A DNA stretch of 64,000 nt from Haematospirillum jordaniae (GTDB taxonomy: Bacteria; Pseudomonadota; Alphaproteobacteria; Rhodospirillales; Rhodospirillaceae), in NCBI RefSeq assembly GCF_001611975.1, contig NZ_CP014525.1, forward strand, positions 1,480,001 through 1,544,000. The letters are read 5' to 3'. This document shows positions 16,352 through 25,446 of the stretch, one piece after another. The translations under genes and the position numbers were made by a program. Every line of letters starts with the position of its first letter. The first letter of the stretch is position 1. The notes under the pieces are model-generated. The model was not told the origin of the DNA and ran no database searches. It saw nothing but the letters and a program-made list of their open reading frames with translations.

Positions 16352-18034
16352 ATGATCATGGTGATGGCTGATACCCTGAAGCTGGCGCTGGCGCAGCTCA
16401 ATCCGACTGTTGGTGCCATCCGGGCCAATGCGGCACTGGTTCGGGATGCCAGAGACAAAGCTGCGGCAGAAGGAGCCAACCTTCTGATAACGGGTGAGCT
16501 GGTCCTGTGCGGATACCCGCCCGAGGATTTGGTATATCGCCCGGCCTTCCTGGATATGATAGAGAGTGAGCTTCAGGCTCTTGCCGCTCTCACAGCGGAT
16601 GGTGGGCCCGCTCTTCTGGTCGGTGCCCCCTGGCGGCAGAATGGTGCAGTTTACAATGCGGCCCTGGTTCTGGATGGGGGGGTAATTCAGGATATTATTC
16701 TGAAGCATCACCTGCCGAACTATGGCGTTTTTGACGAAGTACGGGTTTTTTCTGCAGGCCCCCTGCCACAGCCTGTCACGGTGCGTGGTGTTCGCATGGG
16801 GGTTATGGTTTGTGAGGATATGTGGTTCCCGGATGTGTCCCGCTCTCTTGCCTGTAATGGGGCAGAGCTGCTGGTGGTGCTCAATGGTTCTCCGTGGGAA
16901 CTGGACAAAATTGCCGAAAGGCAGCAGCACGCCGCGGCCCGTGTGGGCGAAACCGGTTTGGCTTTGGTGTATGTCAACCAGGTAGGTGGTCAGGATGAAT
17001 TGGTGTTTGATGGATCTTCCTTCGTTCTCGGGTGCGATGCTGCCGTGTGCCATGCCGCGTCGCCGTGGGATGAAGGCGTCACATTTTGCACGTGGTCGCG
17101 CCGAGATGCGCGATGGTGGCCGGACGGGGGCGCGTCGTCCCTTGCCGCGTATCCGCGGCGGGAGGAGTACATCTACCGGGCTTTGGTTCTTGGCTTGCGC
17201 GACTACGTAACCAAGAATGGGTTTCCCGGCGTTCTGCTGGGGCTTTCAGGCGGCATTGACAGTGCCTTGTCGGCCGCTATTGCGGTGGATGCGCTGGGCG
17301 CCGACCGTGTCTGGTGCGTGATGATGCCGTCAGTCTACACTTCGCGCGAAAGTCTGGATGATGCTGCCGAGGTTGCGCGTCTGTTGGGATGCCGTCTTGA
17401 TACCATTCCCATTGCTCCGGCTGTTGAGGCGTGGGATCAGATGCTTGCTCCTCTCTTTTCCGGCCATCTGCCTGATATTACAGAAGAAAATTTGCAGTCC
17501 CGTACGCGGGGTGTGATCTTGATGGGTCTTTCCAACAAGTTTGGTCCAATGGTTCTGTCAACGGGTAACAAGTCCGAGATGAGCACCGGGTATGCGACCC
17601 TGTACGGTGATATGTGCGGCGGGTATTCCGTCTTGAAGGATATCTACAAGACCACGGTCTTTGCTGTATCAGAATGGCGTAATAGCTGTTGCTCGCAGGG
17701 GCTTCTTGGGCCGGCTGGGCCTGTGATGCCACGGCGGGTCATTGACAAGCCACCCACAGCGGAACTGCGCCACGACCAGAAAGATGAAGACAGTCTGCCT
17801 CCGTATCCGGTGCTGGATTCTATCCTAGAGCAGCTGATTGAGGAGCGCAAAAGTGTTTCAGCTGTTGCGGCAGAAACGGACTATCCTCATGCCGAGGTTG
17901 AAAGGGTATGGATGCTGTTGAATCGTGCGGAATACAAGCGTCGTCAAGCCCCGCCCGGTGTCAAGATCACCCGTTGCGCATTCGGGCGCGAGCGCCGCTA
18001 TCCGTTGACCAATGCTTTTGTAAAACTGGCCTGA
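16352..18034 (+). CDS. nadE: Glutamine-dependent NAD+ synthetase
   Basis: The 560-residue protein fuses an N-terminal nitrilase-type glutaminase to a C-terminal synthetase. The Glu-Lys-Cys triad is visible as Glu49 (TGELVL), Lys118 (ILKHHLPNYG) and Cys154 (VCEDMWFPD). The ATP-pyrophosphatase loop is GLSGGIDSAL at residues 297-306. STGNKSEMSTGYATLYGDM follows later, as in other glutamine-dependent NadE proteins. It amidates nicotinate adenine dinucleotide to NAD+. Several in-frame ATGs are close together at the start (16352, 16358, 16364) and none has a clear ribosome site, so the first few residues are uncertain. Confidence 0.95.
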   Translation: MIMVMADTLKLALAQLNPTVGAIRANAALVRDARDKAAAEGANLLITGELVLCGYPPEDLVYRPAFLDMIESELQALAALTADGGPALLVGAPWRQNGAVYNAALVLDGGVIQDIILKHHLPNYGVFDEVRVFSAGPLPQPVTVRGVRMGVMVCEDMWFPDVSRSLACNGAELLVVLNGSPWELDKIAERQQHAAARVGETGLALVYVNQVGGQDELVFDGSSFVLGCDAAVCHAASPWDEGVTFCTWSRRDARWWPDGGASSLAAYPRREEYIYRALVLGLRDYVTKNGFPGVLLGLSGGIDSALSAAIAVDALGADRVWCVMMPSVYTSRESLDDAAEVARLLGCRLDTIPIAPAVEAWDQMLAPLFSGHLPDITEENLQSRTRGVILMGLSNKFGPMVLSTGNKSEMSTGYATLYGDMCGGYSVLKDIYKTTVFAVSEWRNSCCSQGLLGPAGPVMPRRVIDKPPTAELRHDQKDEDSLPPYPVLDSILEQLIEERKSVSAVAAETDYPHAEVERVWMLLNRAEYKRRQAPPGVKITRCAFGRERRYPLTNAFVKLA

Positions 18035-18065
18035 GGTTATCCGGGCTTTCTGGAAAACATACTGA

Positions 18066-19403
18066 ATGTCTGTTCGTGTTCGCTTTGCTCCTTCCCCCAC
18101 CGGTGCCCTTCATATGGGCAATATCCGTCTGGCTGTTATTAATTTCTTGCTTGCAGGCGGTGATCCGGGGCGCTTTGTGCTGCGCTATGATGATACAGAC
18201 CAAGAGCGTTCTAGGCCTGAGTTCATCGAAGGCATAGCCCGTGACCTGCGCTGGTTGGGCATTGAATGGGGGCAGGAGTTTTTCCAGTCGCGTCGACTTG
18301 ATCTGTATGTGCAGGCGCGGGACCGCCTGATTGCTGATGGTCGCCTGTACCCTTGTTACGAGACACCCGAAGAACTGGAATATATGCGCAACCGGCAGCG
18401 TGCACGGGGCCTGCCTCCTGTTTATGACCGCTCGGCATTGGCGCTGACATCGGAGCAGAAGGAAACCCTAGAGCAACAGGGGCGGCGCCCGCACTGGCGA
18501 TTCCGGCTTGATCCCGGAGAGATACGCTGGACGGACTTGGTTCGTGGTGAGTGTGTTTATAATGCAGCCCACTTGGCTGATCCGGTGGTGATTCGGGAAG
18601 ATGGCAGCTTTTTGTATCTATTGCCGTCGGTTGTTGACGATGTTGCGATGGGCATAACCCATGTTGTGCGGGGTGAGGATCACGTGACCAATACGGCGGT
18701 CCAGATCCAGATGTTCCAAGCCTTGGGGGGGAATCTGCCGGCGTTTGCTCATCTCCCTCTGTTGGTTGGAGCGGATGGGCACAAGCTGTCCAAGCGCAGT
18801 GGTAGTTTGTCTGTGGCAGAATTGCGCGATAAGGGGGTTGAGCCACTGGCTGTCCATGCCCTTCTGGCGCGCCTTGGCTCTTCAGAGGCGGTGGAGCCGG
18901 TTCAGGATGTGCAGGGTCTGATCCAGGATTTTGATCTCGGGCGCTTTGGACGTGGTGCCCCGCGGCTGGATGAAGCAGATCTCATGCGTCTGACAGAGAA
19001 ACTGGTCCATGGCATGGGCTGGGATCAGGTTGCTCAACGCCTTCGGTCCTTGGGTTGTGATTTGGCCGACGAGTCCTTCTGGTTAGCTGTCCGCCCGAAC
19101 GTGCAAACGGTTGCCGATACCCTGCCATGGTACCGTATTTTGCATGGCCCAATGGTTCCTGTTTGCGAAGATGCAGCTTTCTTGACTGAAGCTGCTTCCT
19201 TGCTTCCGCCAGAGCCATGGGACGAGCAGACTTGGAAGCAGTGGACGGGGGCTGTGTCCACGCACACCGGGCGAAAAGGCAAAGCCTTGTTTATGCCACT
19301 GCGCTTGGCCCTGACTGGCTTGGATCATGGTCCGGAGCTTAAGGTTCTTCTGCCCTTGCTCGGGCGTGGTCGCGTTCTGCAGCGGCTGGGGTGTGCCGCC
19401 TAA
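18066..19403 (+). CDS. gltX: Glutamyl-tRNA synthetase
   Basis: The 445-residue class I synthetase begins MSVRVRFAPSPTGALHMGN; HMGN is the HIGH-type motif at residues 16-19, and KLSKR (240-244) is the KMSKS-type motif. The Rossmann half carries RYDDTDQERS and the FLYLLPSVVDDVAMGITHVV region continuing into RGEDH. The length suits a discriminating or non-discriminating bacterial GluRS. Many alphaproteobacteria carry two GltX copies, one charging tRNA-Gln for the amidotransferase route; which type this is cannot be read off. Its stop codon overlaps that of the convergent TauE-type gene by four bases (19400-19403), leaving no space for a terminator. Confidence 0.94.
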   Translation: MSVRVRFAPSPTGALHMGNIRLAVINFLLAGGDPGRFVLRYDDTDQERSRPEFIEGIARDLRWLGIEWGQEFFQSRRLDLYVQARDRLIADGRLYPCYETPEELEYMRNRQRARGLPPVYDRSALALTSEQKETLEQQGRRPHWRFRLDPGEIRWTDLVRGECVYNAAHLADPVVIREDGSFLYLLPSVVDDVAMGITHVVRGEDHVTNTAVQIQMFQALGGNLPAFAHLPLLVGADGHKLSKRSGSLSVAELRDKGVEPLAVHALLARLGSSEAVEPVQDVQGLIQDFDLGRFGRGAPRLDEADLMRLTEKLVHGMGWDQVAQRLRSLGCDLADESFWLAVRPNVQTVADTLPWYRILHGPMVPVCEDAAFLTEAASLLPPEPWDEQTWKQWTGAVSTHTGRKGKALFMPLRLALTGLDHGPELKVLLPLLGRGRVLQRLGCAA

Positions 19404-20245
19404 CTCTTGAGGTTCCAGAGCATACGCAGGCTTGTCACGAAAAGGAAAAGGGCAAAGACTTGGCGCAGTCTGTGTGGTTTGACCGTATGTGAGACCCGTG
19501 CCCCCCATGGGGCAAAGCAGGCACTGAGCGGTGCAAGAACGAGTGCGCCGGGCAGGCTTATGTAGCCCAGCGACCAAGGGGGGCGCCCAGGGGTATCCGT
19601 TCCGGCCATTGCGAACCCGACTGCGCCGGGAATCCCTATCGCCAGACCAAGGGCACTGGCTGTTGCAACAGCGCGGTGTATAGGGATAGAGAACGCTGTC
19701 ATGGCTGGCACGCTTAACGTTGCTCCGCCAATGCCCATCAATGTGGCAAGTGTGCCGATTAAGGTGCCTAGGCAGAGTTGCCCCAAAGTTCCCGGCATCC
19801 GGCTGGTGAAAGAAGATCCTGACGGGCCGAAGGCCATATGGAGGGCGACCAGAAGAGCCGTAACCGAGAACACAGCGGTCAGGACATATCCCTTGACTGA
19901 TGCTGCGATGATACCTGCCAGAACAGAGCCCGCGACAATGCCGGGTGCCCATGTCTTCAGCAGGTCTGTATCGATGGCATGACGACGGTGGTGCGACCAT
20001 GATGATGACAGGGCCGTTGGGATAATGACGGCCAAGGACGTTCCAACGGCCATGTGCATCCGTATACTGTCATCAATGCCCGGGGTTGCCAGTAAGTGGA
20101 ACAGGGCAGGGACCATGATGATCCCACCGCCAACTCCCAGAAGCCCTGCCAGAAATCCGGCAGCAATTCCGGTCCCAATAAAGCCGGCAGCAAGGATAAG
20201 AATGCTGAGTGTTGTATCGGTGCTCACTGTGTTGGTCCATGCCAT
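19400..20245 (-). CDS. TauE/SafE family sulfite/organosulfonate exporter-like permease
   Basis: The 281-residue protein is strongly hydrophobic with about eight predicted membrane segments. The first half carries AGFLAGLLGVGGGIIMVPAL (about residues 29-48), and the half-repeat GTLIGTLATLMGIGGATLSV appears near residue 160. These paired glycine-rich motifs define the TauE/SafE (DUF81) family of inner-membrane anion transporters, often for sulfite, sulfonates or sulfoacetate. The substrate here is unknown because no sulfur genes are adjacent. It is divergent from nothing nearby and converges on gltX with overlapping stops. Confidence 0.85.
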   Translation of the reverse strand: MAWTNTVSTDTTLSILILAAGFIGTGIAAGFLAGLLGVGGGIIMVPALFHLLATPGIDDSIRMHMAVGTSLAVIIPTALSSSWSHHRRHAIDTDLLKTWAPGIVAGSVLAGIIAASVKGYVLTAVFSVTALLVALHMAFGPSGSSFTSRMPGTLGQLCLGTLIGTLATLMGIGGATLSVPAMTAFSIPIHRAVATASALGLAIGIPGAVGFAMAGTDTPGRPPWSLGYISLPGALVLAPLSACFAPWGARVSHTVKPHRLRQVFALFLFVTSLRMLWNLKS

Positions 20246-20347
20246 GTGCCGGGCCAGCCAGGATGAGCCACATTCATGGGGCTGTCAAAGCGATGGGGTC
20301 CTTTCGGGCCAGAGATTATGTCTTCATAATACGCGTGCAGGTCTGTT

Positions 20348-21349
20348 TTACGGGTTCGGAACCAGCCTGTTGTCGTGGGGGGTCTTTGTTTCGTGCCTGT
20401 TGGCATTTTCTGCCGTTGTAACGTGTGTGCTGTCCGTAATGCCGGAGCATTCTAGGATACGATGGCCCGTGCGGGTTTCAAAGTCATGGAACATGCGGTC
20501 CGGCAGGGGGGCTGTGTCAGACAAGAACAGGCGGATGTTCTGGGTGGACACACGACCCAGCCCGGGTTTCTGCAACAGCTGCTCGTAGGAAGATGGGGTT
20601 CCCGTGAAGATGGTGCAGCGGGGTAGGCTGGCCAGAACGGTGTCTACGTTGAAGGAGGGAAGCCATATCATGCTTGCTCCTGCAAGCAAGGCGCAATGGC
20701 TGCCGATAGACAGGCCGTAAGTCTGGAACATGGGTACGGTATGCAGAACGATATCCTGATCTGTGATATGCCACGCCTGTATGAGGTTCTGTGCTACGGA
20801 CAGTAGATTACCATGGGACAGCAGGGAGCTACTCTGCCGTCCTTTGGGGTCAGGGCTATATAGTATGACTGCCGGATCATCGGGATGACATTCCACGATC
20901 GGGAACTGATCTGATCCTTTGCTGCCATGAATGGCAAAAGTTCCGTTGTGATGTGTCCCCAAAGTCAGCACATGATGAATACCGAAGCGCTGTGCCAAGG
21001 CATGACAGTGCTCTTCCCGTTCCGGTTCCACGATCAGGATCTGTAGTTTGGCGTCATGCAGAATATGGTCCAGTGTCTGCCCCTCATGATCCGGGTTGAT
21101 GGGGATAAAGACCACGCCCGCCCTCAGACAGGCCAGATGAAGCAACAGAAGCTCGGGGGATTTCTGTACCCGTACGGCGATCCGGTCACCTTTTTGCAGG
21201 CCAAGCCGGTAAAGGCTGTCTGCATAGCGGGCCGACCATTCCGCCGCCATGGTCCAGGTGATGGTCCGGCCACCGGGTGTATCCAGCAGAATACGATTCC
21301 CGTTGGCAGGTGATCGCGCGTATATGCTGGCATAAAAAGAGCCTGTCAT
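20348..21349 (-). pseudogene. Truncated AMP-forming acyl-CoA ligase (malonyl-CoA synthetase-like), probably inactive
   Basis: The readable product is about 333 residues against roughly 500 for intact malonyl-CoA/acyl-CoA synthetases. It begins MTGSFYASIYAR and retains the N-terminal subdomain (KGDRIAVRVQKSPELLLLHL, PINPDHEG, FTGTPSSYEQLL, TGHRILE). The P-loop normally reading YTSGTTGxxKG is YSPDPKGRQSSS, losing the conserved Gly/Thr and Lys. The A5 motif YGMTE is SGITD. The reading frame ends soon after, so the A8-A10 region with the hinge and catalytic Lys is missing. The 70-odd bases before the next gene show no continuation in the frame I checked. A non-catalytic remnant is the best reading; a repurposed domain cannot be excluded. 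Confidence 0.7.
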
Positions 21350-21581
21350 GAATCTGCTGCCTTTCCCCATGTGATGTCTGTTCTTTGTGCCCCCCGGCAT
21401 CACATCCTATTTTACCTGGTTTCTTGGATCTGTCAGGTTTTTGGTATTGTCGATTATCTCTGCTTGGTCGTAGTGCCATGTGTGTGACGGGATTTTCATG
21501 CTACGGTGACCAGAAAGGAAATCACGGGGCTGGGGTCTGTATTTATCCAGATTCAGCCTATGCATGGGGATGGGGGATCGC

Positions 21582-22853
21582 ATGCGTGTTCTGGTTCTTG
21601 GTGCCGGTGTGATCGGTGTCACAACAGCGTGGTACTTGTCTCGTGCCGGTCACGAGGTAGAGGTTCTTGACCGCCAGAAGGGGAGCGCCCTAGAGGCCAG
21701 TTATGCTAATGCAGGGGAAATATCACCGGGCTATGCCTCTCCGTGGGCGGCACCGGGTATCCCTCTCAAAGCCCTGTCATGGCTGTTCTCACGGCATGCG
21801 CCCCTGATTCTCCACCCCGCTGTTGATCCGGACACGGTTGTCTGGATGGCGCGTGCCTTGGCCAACTGTAATCCCTCTTCTTATGAGATCAACAAGGCCC
21901 GTATGGTGCGTATCGCCGAATACTCGCGGGATCTTCTGAAGGCGCTGCGGGCAGAAACCGCGATTACGTATGACGAACGTATGCTTGGAACCTTGCAGAT
22001 TTTCCGTACGCAGGTGCAACTGGATGAGGCTTCCCGTGATTGTCGTGTTCTTGAACGCCATGGTGTGCGCCATGATATTCTGGATCAGGCCGGTTGTATC
22101 GCGGTTGAACCCGGGTTGGCACCCGTTCAGCACAAGATTATTGGTGGTTTGCGCTTGCCCGGAGATGAAACTGGTGACTGTCTGAAGTTTACCCGGTCCC
22201 TTGCCGCCATGGCAGCCGATGCGGGCGTTGTTTTCCGTCATGGTGTGACGGTCAAGGCCTTGCAGGTGGATGCTACGCGGGTTACGGGCGTCCTGACATC
22301 TGAAGGTATGATTATGGCTGATGCCTTTGTGCTGGCTTTGGGGAGTTCATCGCCTCTTGTAGCCCGCGAGATTGGTATTTATCTGCCGATAGCGCCTGTA
22401 AAAGGGTATTCCATCACCTTGCCTGTGCTCAACGAGGATGTTGCGCCGCGTTCCACCATTATGGATGAGACATACAAAGTGGCGGTGACCCGTTTGGGGG
22501 ATCGTATCCGTGCTGCGGGAACGGCAGAACTGGCTGGATATGATATGACGCTTTCTCCCCGACGTGTTCGTACGATCCGGCATGTGGTGCGGGATTTATT
22601 TCCTGATGCCGGCATGGTGGACTATGCAGATGCTTGGTGTGGCCTGCGTCCGATGACGCCCGACGGAACCCCGGTTCTGGGCGGGTGCCGGTATGGCAAC
22701 ATGTGGATCAACACGGGACATGGAACCTTGGGCTGGACCATGGCCTGTGGCTCGGCGCGGATTACGGCAGACCTTATCAGTGGGCGTTCCCCGGATATCG
22801 ACATGGACGGTCTCAGCATTGCCCGTTACGGGGAACCGGACCGTCCGGTCTGA
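21582..22853 (+). CDS. dadA: D-amino acid dehydrogenase small subunit
   Basis: The 423-residue FAD protein starts MRVLVLGAGVIGVTTAWYLS (Rossmann FAD-binding loop). YANAGEISPGYASPWAAPGIP, the DadA signature, follows near residues 48-68. Later come PVKGYSITLP, WCGLRPMTPDGTPVLG and NTGHGTLGWTMACGS. It oxidatively deaminates D-amino acids such as D-alanine, passing electrons to the respiratory chain at the membrane. The start at 21582 follows GGGGGAT closely; the frame opens at 21564. No alanine racemase (dadX) gene is adjacent, so the usual dad operon is absent. The stop (TGA) abuts the stop of the convergent photolyase gene within TGATCA. Confidence 0.93.
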   Translation: MRVLVLGAGVIGVTTAWYLSRAGHEVEVLDRQKGSALEASYANAGEISPGYASPWAAPGIPLKALSWLFSRHAPLILHPAVDPDTVVWMARALANCNPSSYEINKARMVRIAEYSRDLLKALRAETAITYDERMLGTLQIFRTQVQLDEASRDCRVLERHGVRHDILDQAGCIAVEPGLAPVQHKIIGGLRLPGDETGDCLKFTRSLAAMAADAGVVFRHGVTVKALQVDATRVTGVLTSEGMIMADAFVLALGSSSPLVAREIGIYLPIAPVKGYSITLPVLNEDVAPRSTIMDETYKVAVTRLGDRIRAAGTAELAGYDMTLSPRRVRTIRHVVRDLFPDAGMVDYADAWCGLRPMTPDGTPVLGGCRYGNMWINTGHGTLGWTMACGSARITADLISGRSPDIDMDGLSIARYGEPDRPV

Positions 22854-24269
22854 TCAGGTGGCTGTGTCAAGAGCTTTCAAGGCTGCAAGGGCACGATCGC
22901 GCGCACGTCCATGATTGACAATGGGGGGTGGGTAGGCACTGCGCGCAAACAGGTCGTCGGGGTCAACAGGGTGCTGGACAGACCGTGCACTCCGTGTCCG
23001 TAACTCGGGAACCCAGCGGCGCACATATGCACCGGCAGGATCGAATTTTTCACCTTGTAGGACCGGATTGAAAATACGGAAGAACGGAGCCGCATCGGCG
23101 CCACAGCCAGCTACCCACTGCCAGTTGCCCGGATTATTGGCAGGGCAGGCATCCACCAGTGTATCCCAGAACCAGTCTTCCCCTTTTTGCCACGGCACCA
23201 GCAGATCTTTCACCAGAAAGGAGCCAACGATCATGCGCACGCGGTTGTGCATCCAGCCTGTGTGCCATAGCTCCCGCATGCCGGCATCCACAATGGGGTA
23301 GCCGGTTTGTCCACGGCACCAGAGCCGGAATGCTTTTGGGTCATCCTGCCAGGGGAATCGGCGGAATTCCGGTCGCAGCGGTTCTGTATGCAGGGACGGG
23401 TGCTGGAACAGGATGTGATGATTGAATTCCCGCCATCCGACTTCTGACAGGAACTTTAGGCCTTTCTCGCCCACAGCTCCCAATGTTGTATCCCATATCC
23501 GGCGGACCGAAATTTCCCCGAACCGCAAATGGGCCGACAGGCACGATGTTGCCGCCCGATCCGGAAAGTCACGGCCTGTGGCATAGTCATCGATAACACC
23601 GTCCAGAAAATGCCCGAGGCGTTGGAAGGCGCCGTCTTCTCCTGGTTCCCAGGTGTCCCGCAGCCCTTGTGTCCAGTCCGGTCCTGATGTGGGGAGAAGG
23701 CCGAGGTCCCGCAGGTTTGAACCGCTTGTCGGGGGGGCTTGTGCCGGTCGTATCTGCGATGGCACGTCCAGCGGTTTGTGTGGTGGATGGAGTGTTGACA
23801 GTGTCTTCCAGAATGGTGTGAAGACACGAAACCGTCCCCCGGCCTTATTGCGGACAGCCCCGGGGTCAGCCATCAAGCCGGAGCGTGTCATGACGCCCTG
23901 TATGGGCTGGGACTTCAGGGCCTCCTGTACCGCGTGGTCCTGTGCTGTCATCCACGGTGTGTGGCCTTCATTCCAGAAAACCGCACTGGCATTCAGCTCC
24001 TTGGCAACAGACATGATTTCTGTCGCGCTATGGCCTTGGCGTAATATCAATGTTACGCCAAGGCGGGCAAGCTGGTCTGTCAGGCTTTTCAGGCTGTGAT
24101 GCAGCCACCAGCGTGATGCGGCCCCAAGCGGGCGGCCGTCACTGTCCGGATCCAGAACAAAGACTCCTGCAACAGGGGCACCGCTTTCGATGGCGGCAAC
24201 AAGGGCGGGATGATCGTCCAAGCGCAGGTCATAGCGAAACCAGACCAAGGCAGGGGAATGCGTGTTCAT
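22854..24269 (-). CDS. phrB: Class I deoxyribodipyrimidine photolyase
   Basis: The 471-residue protein has the N-terminal antenna domain (ALVWFRYDLRLDDHPAL near residue 7) and a C-terminal FAD domain. The latter has GWREFNHHILFQHP, FRLWCRGQTGYPIVDAGMREL, GWMHNRVRMIVGSFLVKDLL and ANNPGNWQWVAGCGADAAPF, all hallmark photolyase stretches including the electron-transfer Trp region. It repairs cyclobutane pyrimidine dimers using blue light. The start is placed at the ATG after GATGGACTCTCC. The frame upstream to 24323 overlaps the HIT gene and lacks family similarity. With the HIT gene 50 bases upstream on the same strand it may form a short operon. Confidence 0.93.
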   Translation of the reverse strand: MNTHSPALVWFRYDLRLDDHPALVAAIESGAPVAGVFVLDPDSDGRPLGAASRWWLHHSLKSLTDQLARLGVTLILRQGHSATEIMSVAKELNASAVFWNEGHTPWMTAQDHAVQEALKSQPIQGVMTRSGLMADPGAVRNKAGGRFRVFTPFWKTLSTLHPPHKPLDVPSQIRPAQAPPTSGSNLRDLGLLPTSGPDWTQGLRDTWEPGEDGAFQRLGHFLDGVIDDYATGRDFPDRAATSCLSAHLRFGEISVRRIWDTTLGAVGEKGLKFLSEVGWREFNHHILFQHPSLHTEPLRPEFRRFPWQDDPKAFRLWCRGQTGYPIVDAGMRELWHTGWMHNRVRMIVGSFLVKDLLVPWQKGEDWFWDTLVDACPANNPGNWQWVAGCGADAAPFFRIFNPVLQGEKFDPAGAYVRRWVPELRTRSARSVQHPVDPDDLFARSAYPPPIVNHGRARDRALAALKALDTAT

Positions 24270-24319
24270 GGAGAGTCCATCATGACGGGAACGTGCGAGC
24301 TGGCAATGATATACAGCTA

Positions 24320-24739
24320 TCATCCGGCTGTTTGTGGTGGGGTCATATTACCGCGCAGCATCCGGATTGTATGAGAGAGGCTGGCTTGATCATAAGGTTC
24401 CGGGCGGACAACACCCCACACAGGATCAGGCCACGCTGGGTCATCGTGAAAACGGGCGATCACATGCACGTGCAGCTGGGGCACCTGGTTCCCCAAGGCG
24501 GCCACATTAATCTTGTCGGCTTTGGTTGCATCTTCCAGCAGACGTGCTGCCAGCGCCATTTCATGGACCAGGCGGGTACGATCCTCCGGTGACAGATGGT
24601 GCAGCTCACGGACATCTTCCCGCTGTGGGACTAGGATCAGCCAAGGATACGTACGATCATTCATCAGCAGAACCCGGCTCAGGGGCCAGACCGCAATCTC
24701 AACGGTATCGGCTTCAAGGCGGGGGTGCAGCCTGAACAT
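24320..24739 (-). CDS. HIT family nucleotide-binding protein
   Basis: The 139-residue protein has the histidine-triad motif QLHVHVIAR (His-x-His-x pattern) at about residues 85-93, preceded by NVAALGNQVP, as in HIT hydrolases/transferases. The N-terminal stretch WPLSRVLLMNDRTYPWLILVP is typical of the small alphaproteobacterial HIT group. Members hydrolyse nucleoside phosphoramidates or dinucleoside polyphosphates; the exact substrate is not known. The ATG at 24739 follows AGGAAAGAG, and the frame upstream is not family-like. It sits directly upstream of phrB. Confidence 0.86.
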   Translation of the reverse strand: MFRLHPRLEADTVEIAVWPLSRVLLMNDRTYPWLILVPQREDVRELHHLSPEDRTRLVHEMALAARLLEDATKADKINVAALGNQVPQLHVHVIARFHDDPAWPDPVWGVVRPEPYDQASLSHTIRMLRGNMTPPQTAG

Positions 24740-24949
24740 CGCGCGCTCTTTCCTAGTGCTGTGACACGTGCATCCCATGCTGCCCTAATGAGGTTGTTTT
24801 GTCACGGGAAAGCCAGCAAAACAATTCTGTATGCCCATGGTCATGGATGCTGAAATGAGGAACCCCCGCCATTCCTGAAGACCCTGGGGGAGAGATGGGG
24901 CTCAGGCTTGGCGGGGGTGGGCAGAAGGTTTTATCCCTCTGCCGGTGTT

Positions 24950-25282
24950 TCAGTGCACCGCTGGTCCGGGTGCGTATGTCTCTATCATCTTGACCTGGCT
25001 ATCCAGTCCGACCAGGGACAGCAGGCCCCTTGGCTGACCGGGCGGGCACAGGAGTGTCAGTGCCCGACCACTGGAAACCAAGCGTTGGTTCAGCGCGATG
25101 ATCAACCCGATTGCGGCGGCGTCGATGACCGCTACGCTGCTCAGATCAAGGGTTACGTCCTGTTTTGCGTCTTGGCTGATGTCTATAAACACCGGCAGAA
25201 CGCTGTCCAAGGTCGAGAGGGTTAGGTCACCCATGACAACAGCAATAATGTCTTGGTGGCTGTTGAGCAGGGTAACGGACAT
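24950..25282 (-). CDS. STAS domain protein without the usual phospho-serine
   Basis: The 110-residue protein matches the STAS (anti-sigma factor antagonist) fold: DIIAVVMGDLTLSTLDSVLP near residue 10, VTLDLSSVAVIDAAAIGLII at about 43-62 and RALTLLCPPGQPRGLLSLVGL further on. SpoIIAA-like proteins carry Ser or Thr in 'IDSSGLG' that is phosphorylated by a cognate kinase; here the segment reads IDAAAIG. Phospho-switching of the usual sort is therefore unlikely. AAGGAG lies nine bases before the chosen ATG. No sigma factor, anti-sigma kinase or Mla transport gene is adjacent, so its partner is unknown. Confidence 0.8.
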   Translation of the reverse strand: MSVTLLNSHQDIIAVVMGDLTLSTLDSVLPVFIDISQDAKQDVTLDLSSVAVIDAAAIGLIIALNQRLVSSGRALTLLCPPGQPRGLLSLVGLDSQVKMIETYAPGPAVH

Positions 25283-25446
25283 CTCTCTGTACTCCTTCAT
25301 CGGCTTGCCCATACCAGAGCAAGCACGATGCCAGGATTAAGAAGACTTTTATATCAAGGTATTGTTGTTTTATGTGTGCTGGGGCCCCTGCTGCATTCGC
25401 AGGTTGCGACGCGCTTCGGGGCCTGTTTTGCGGGATATGGGATCAT

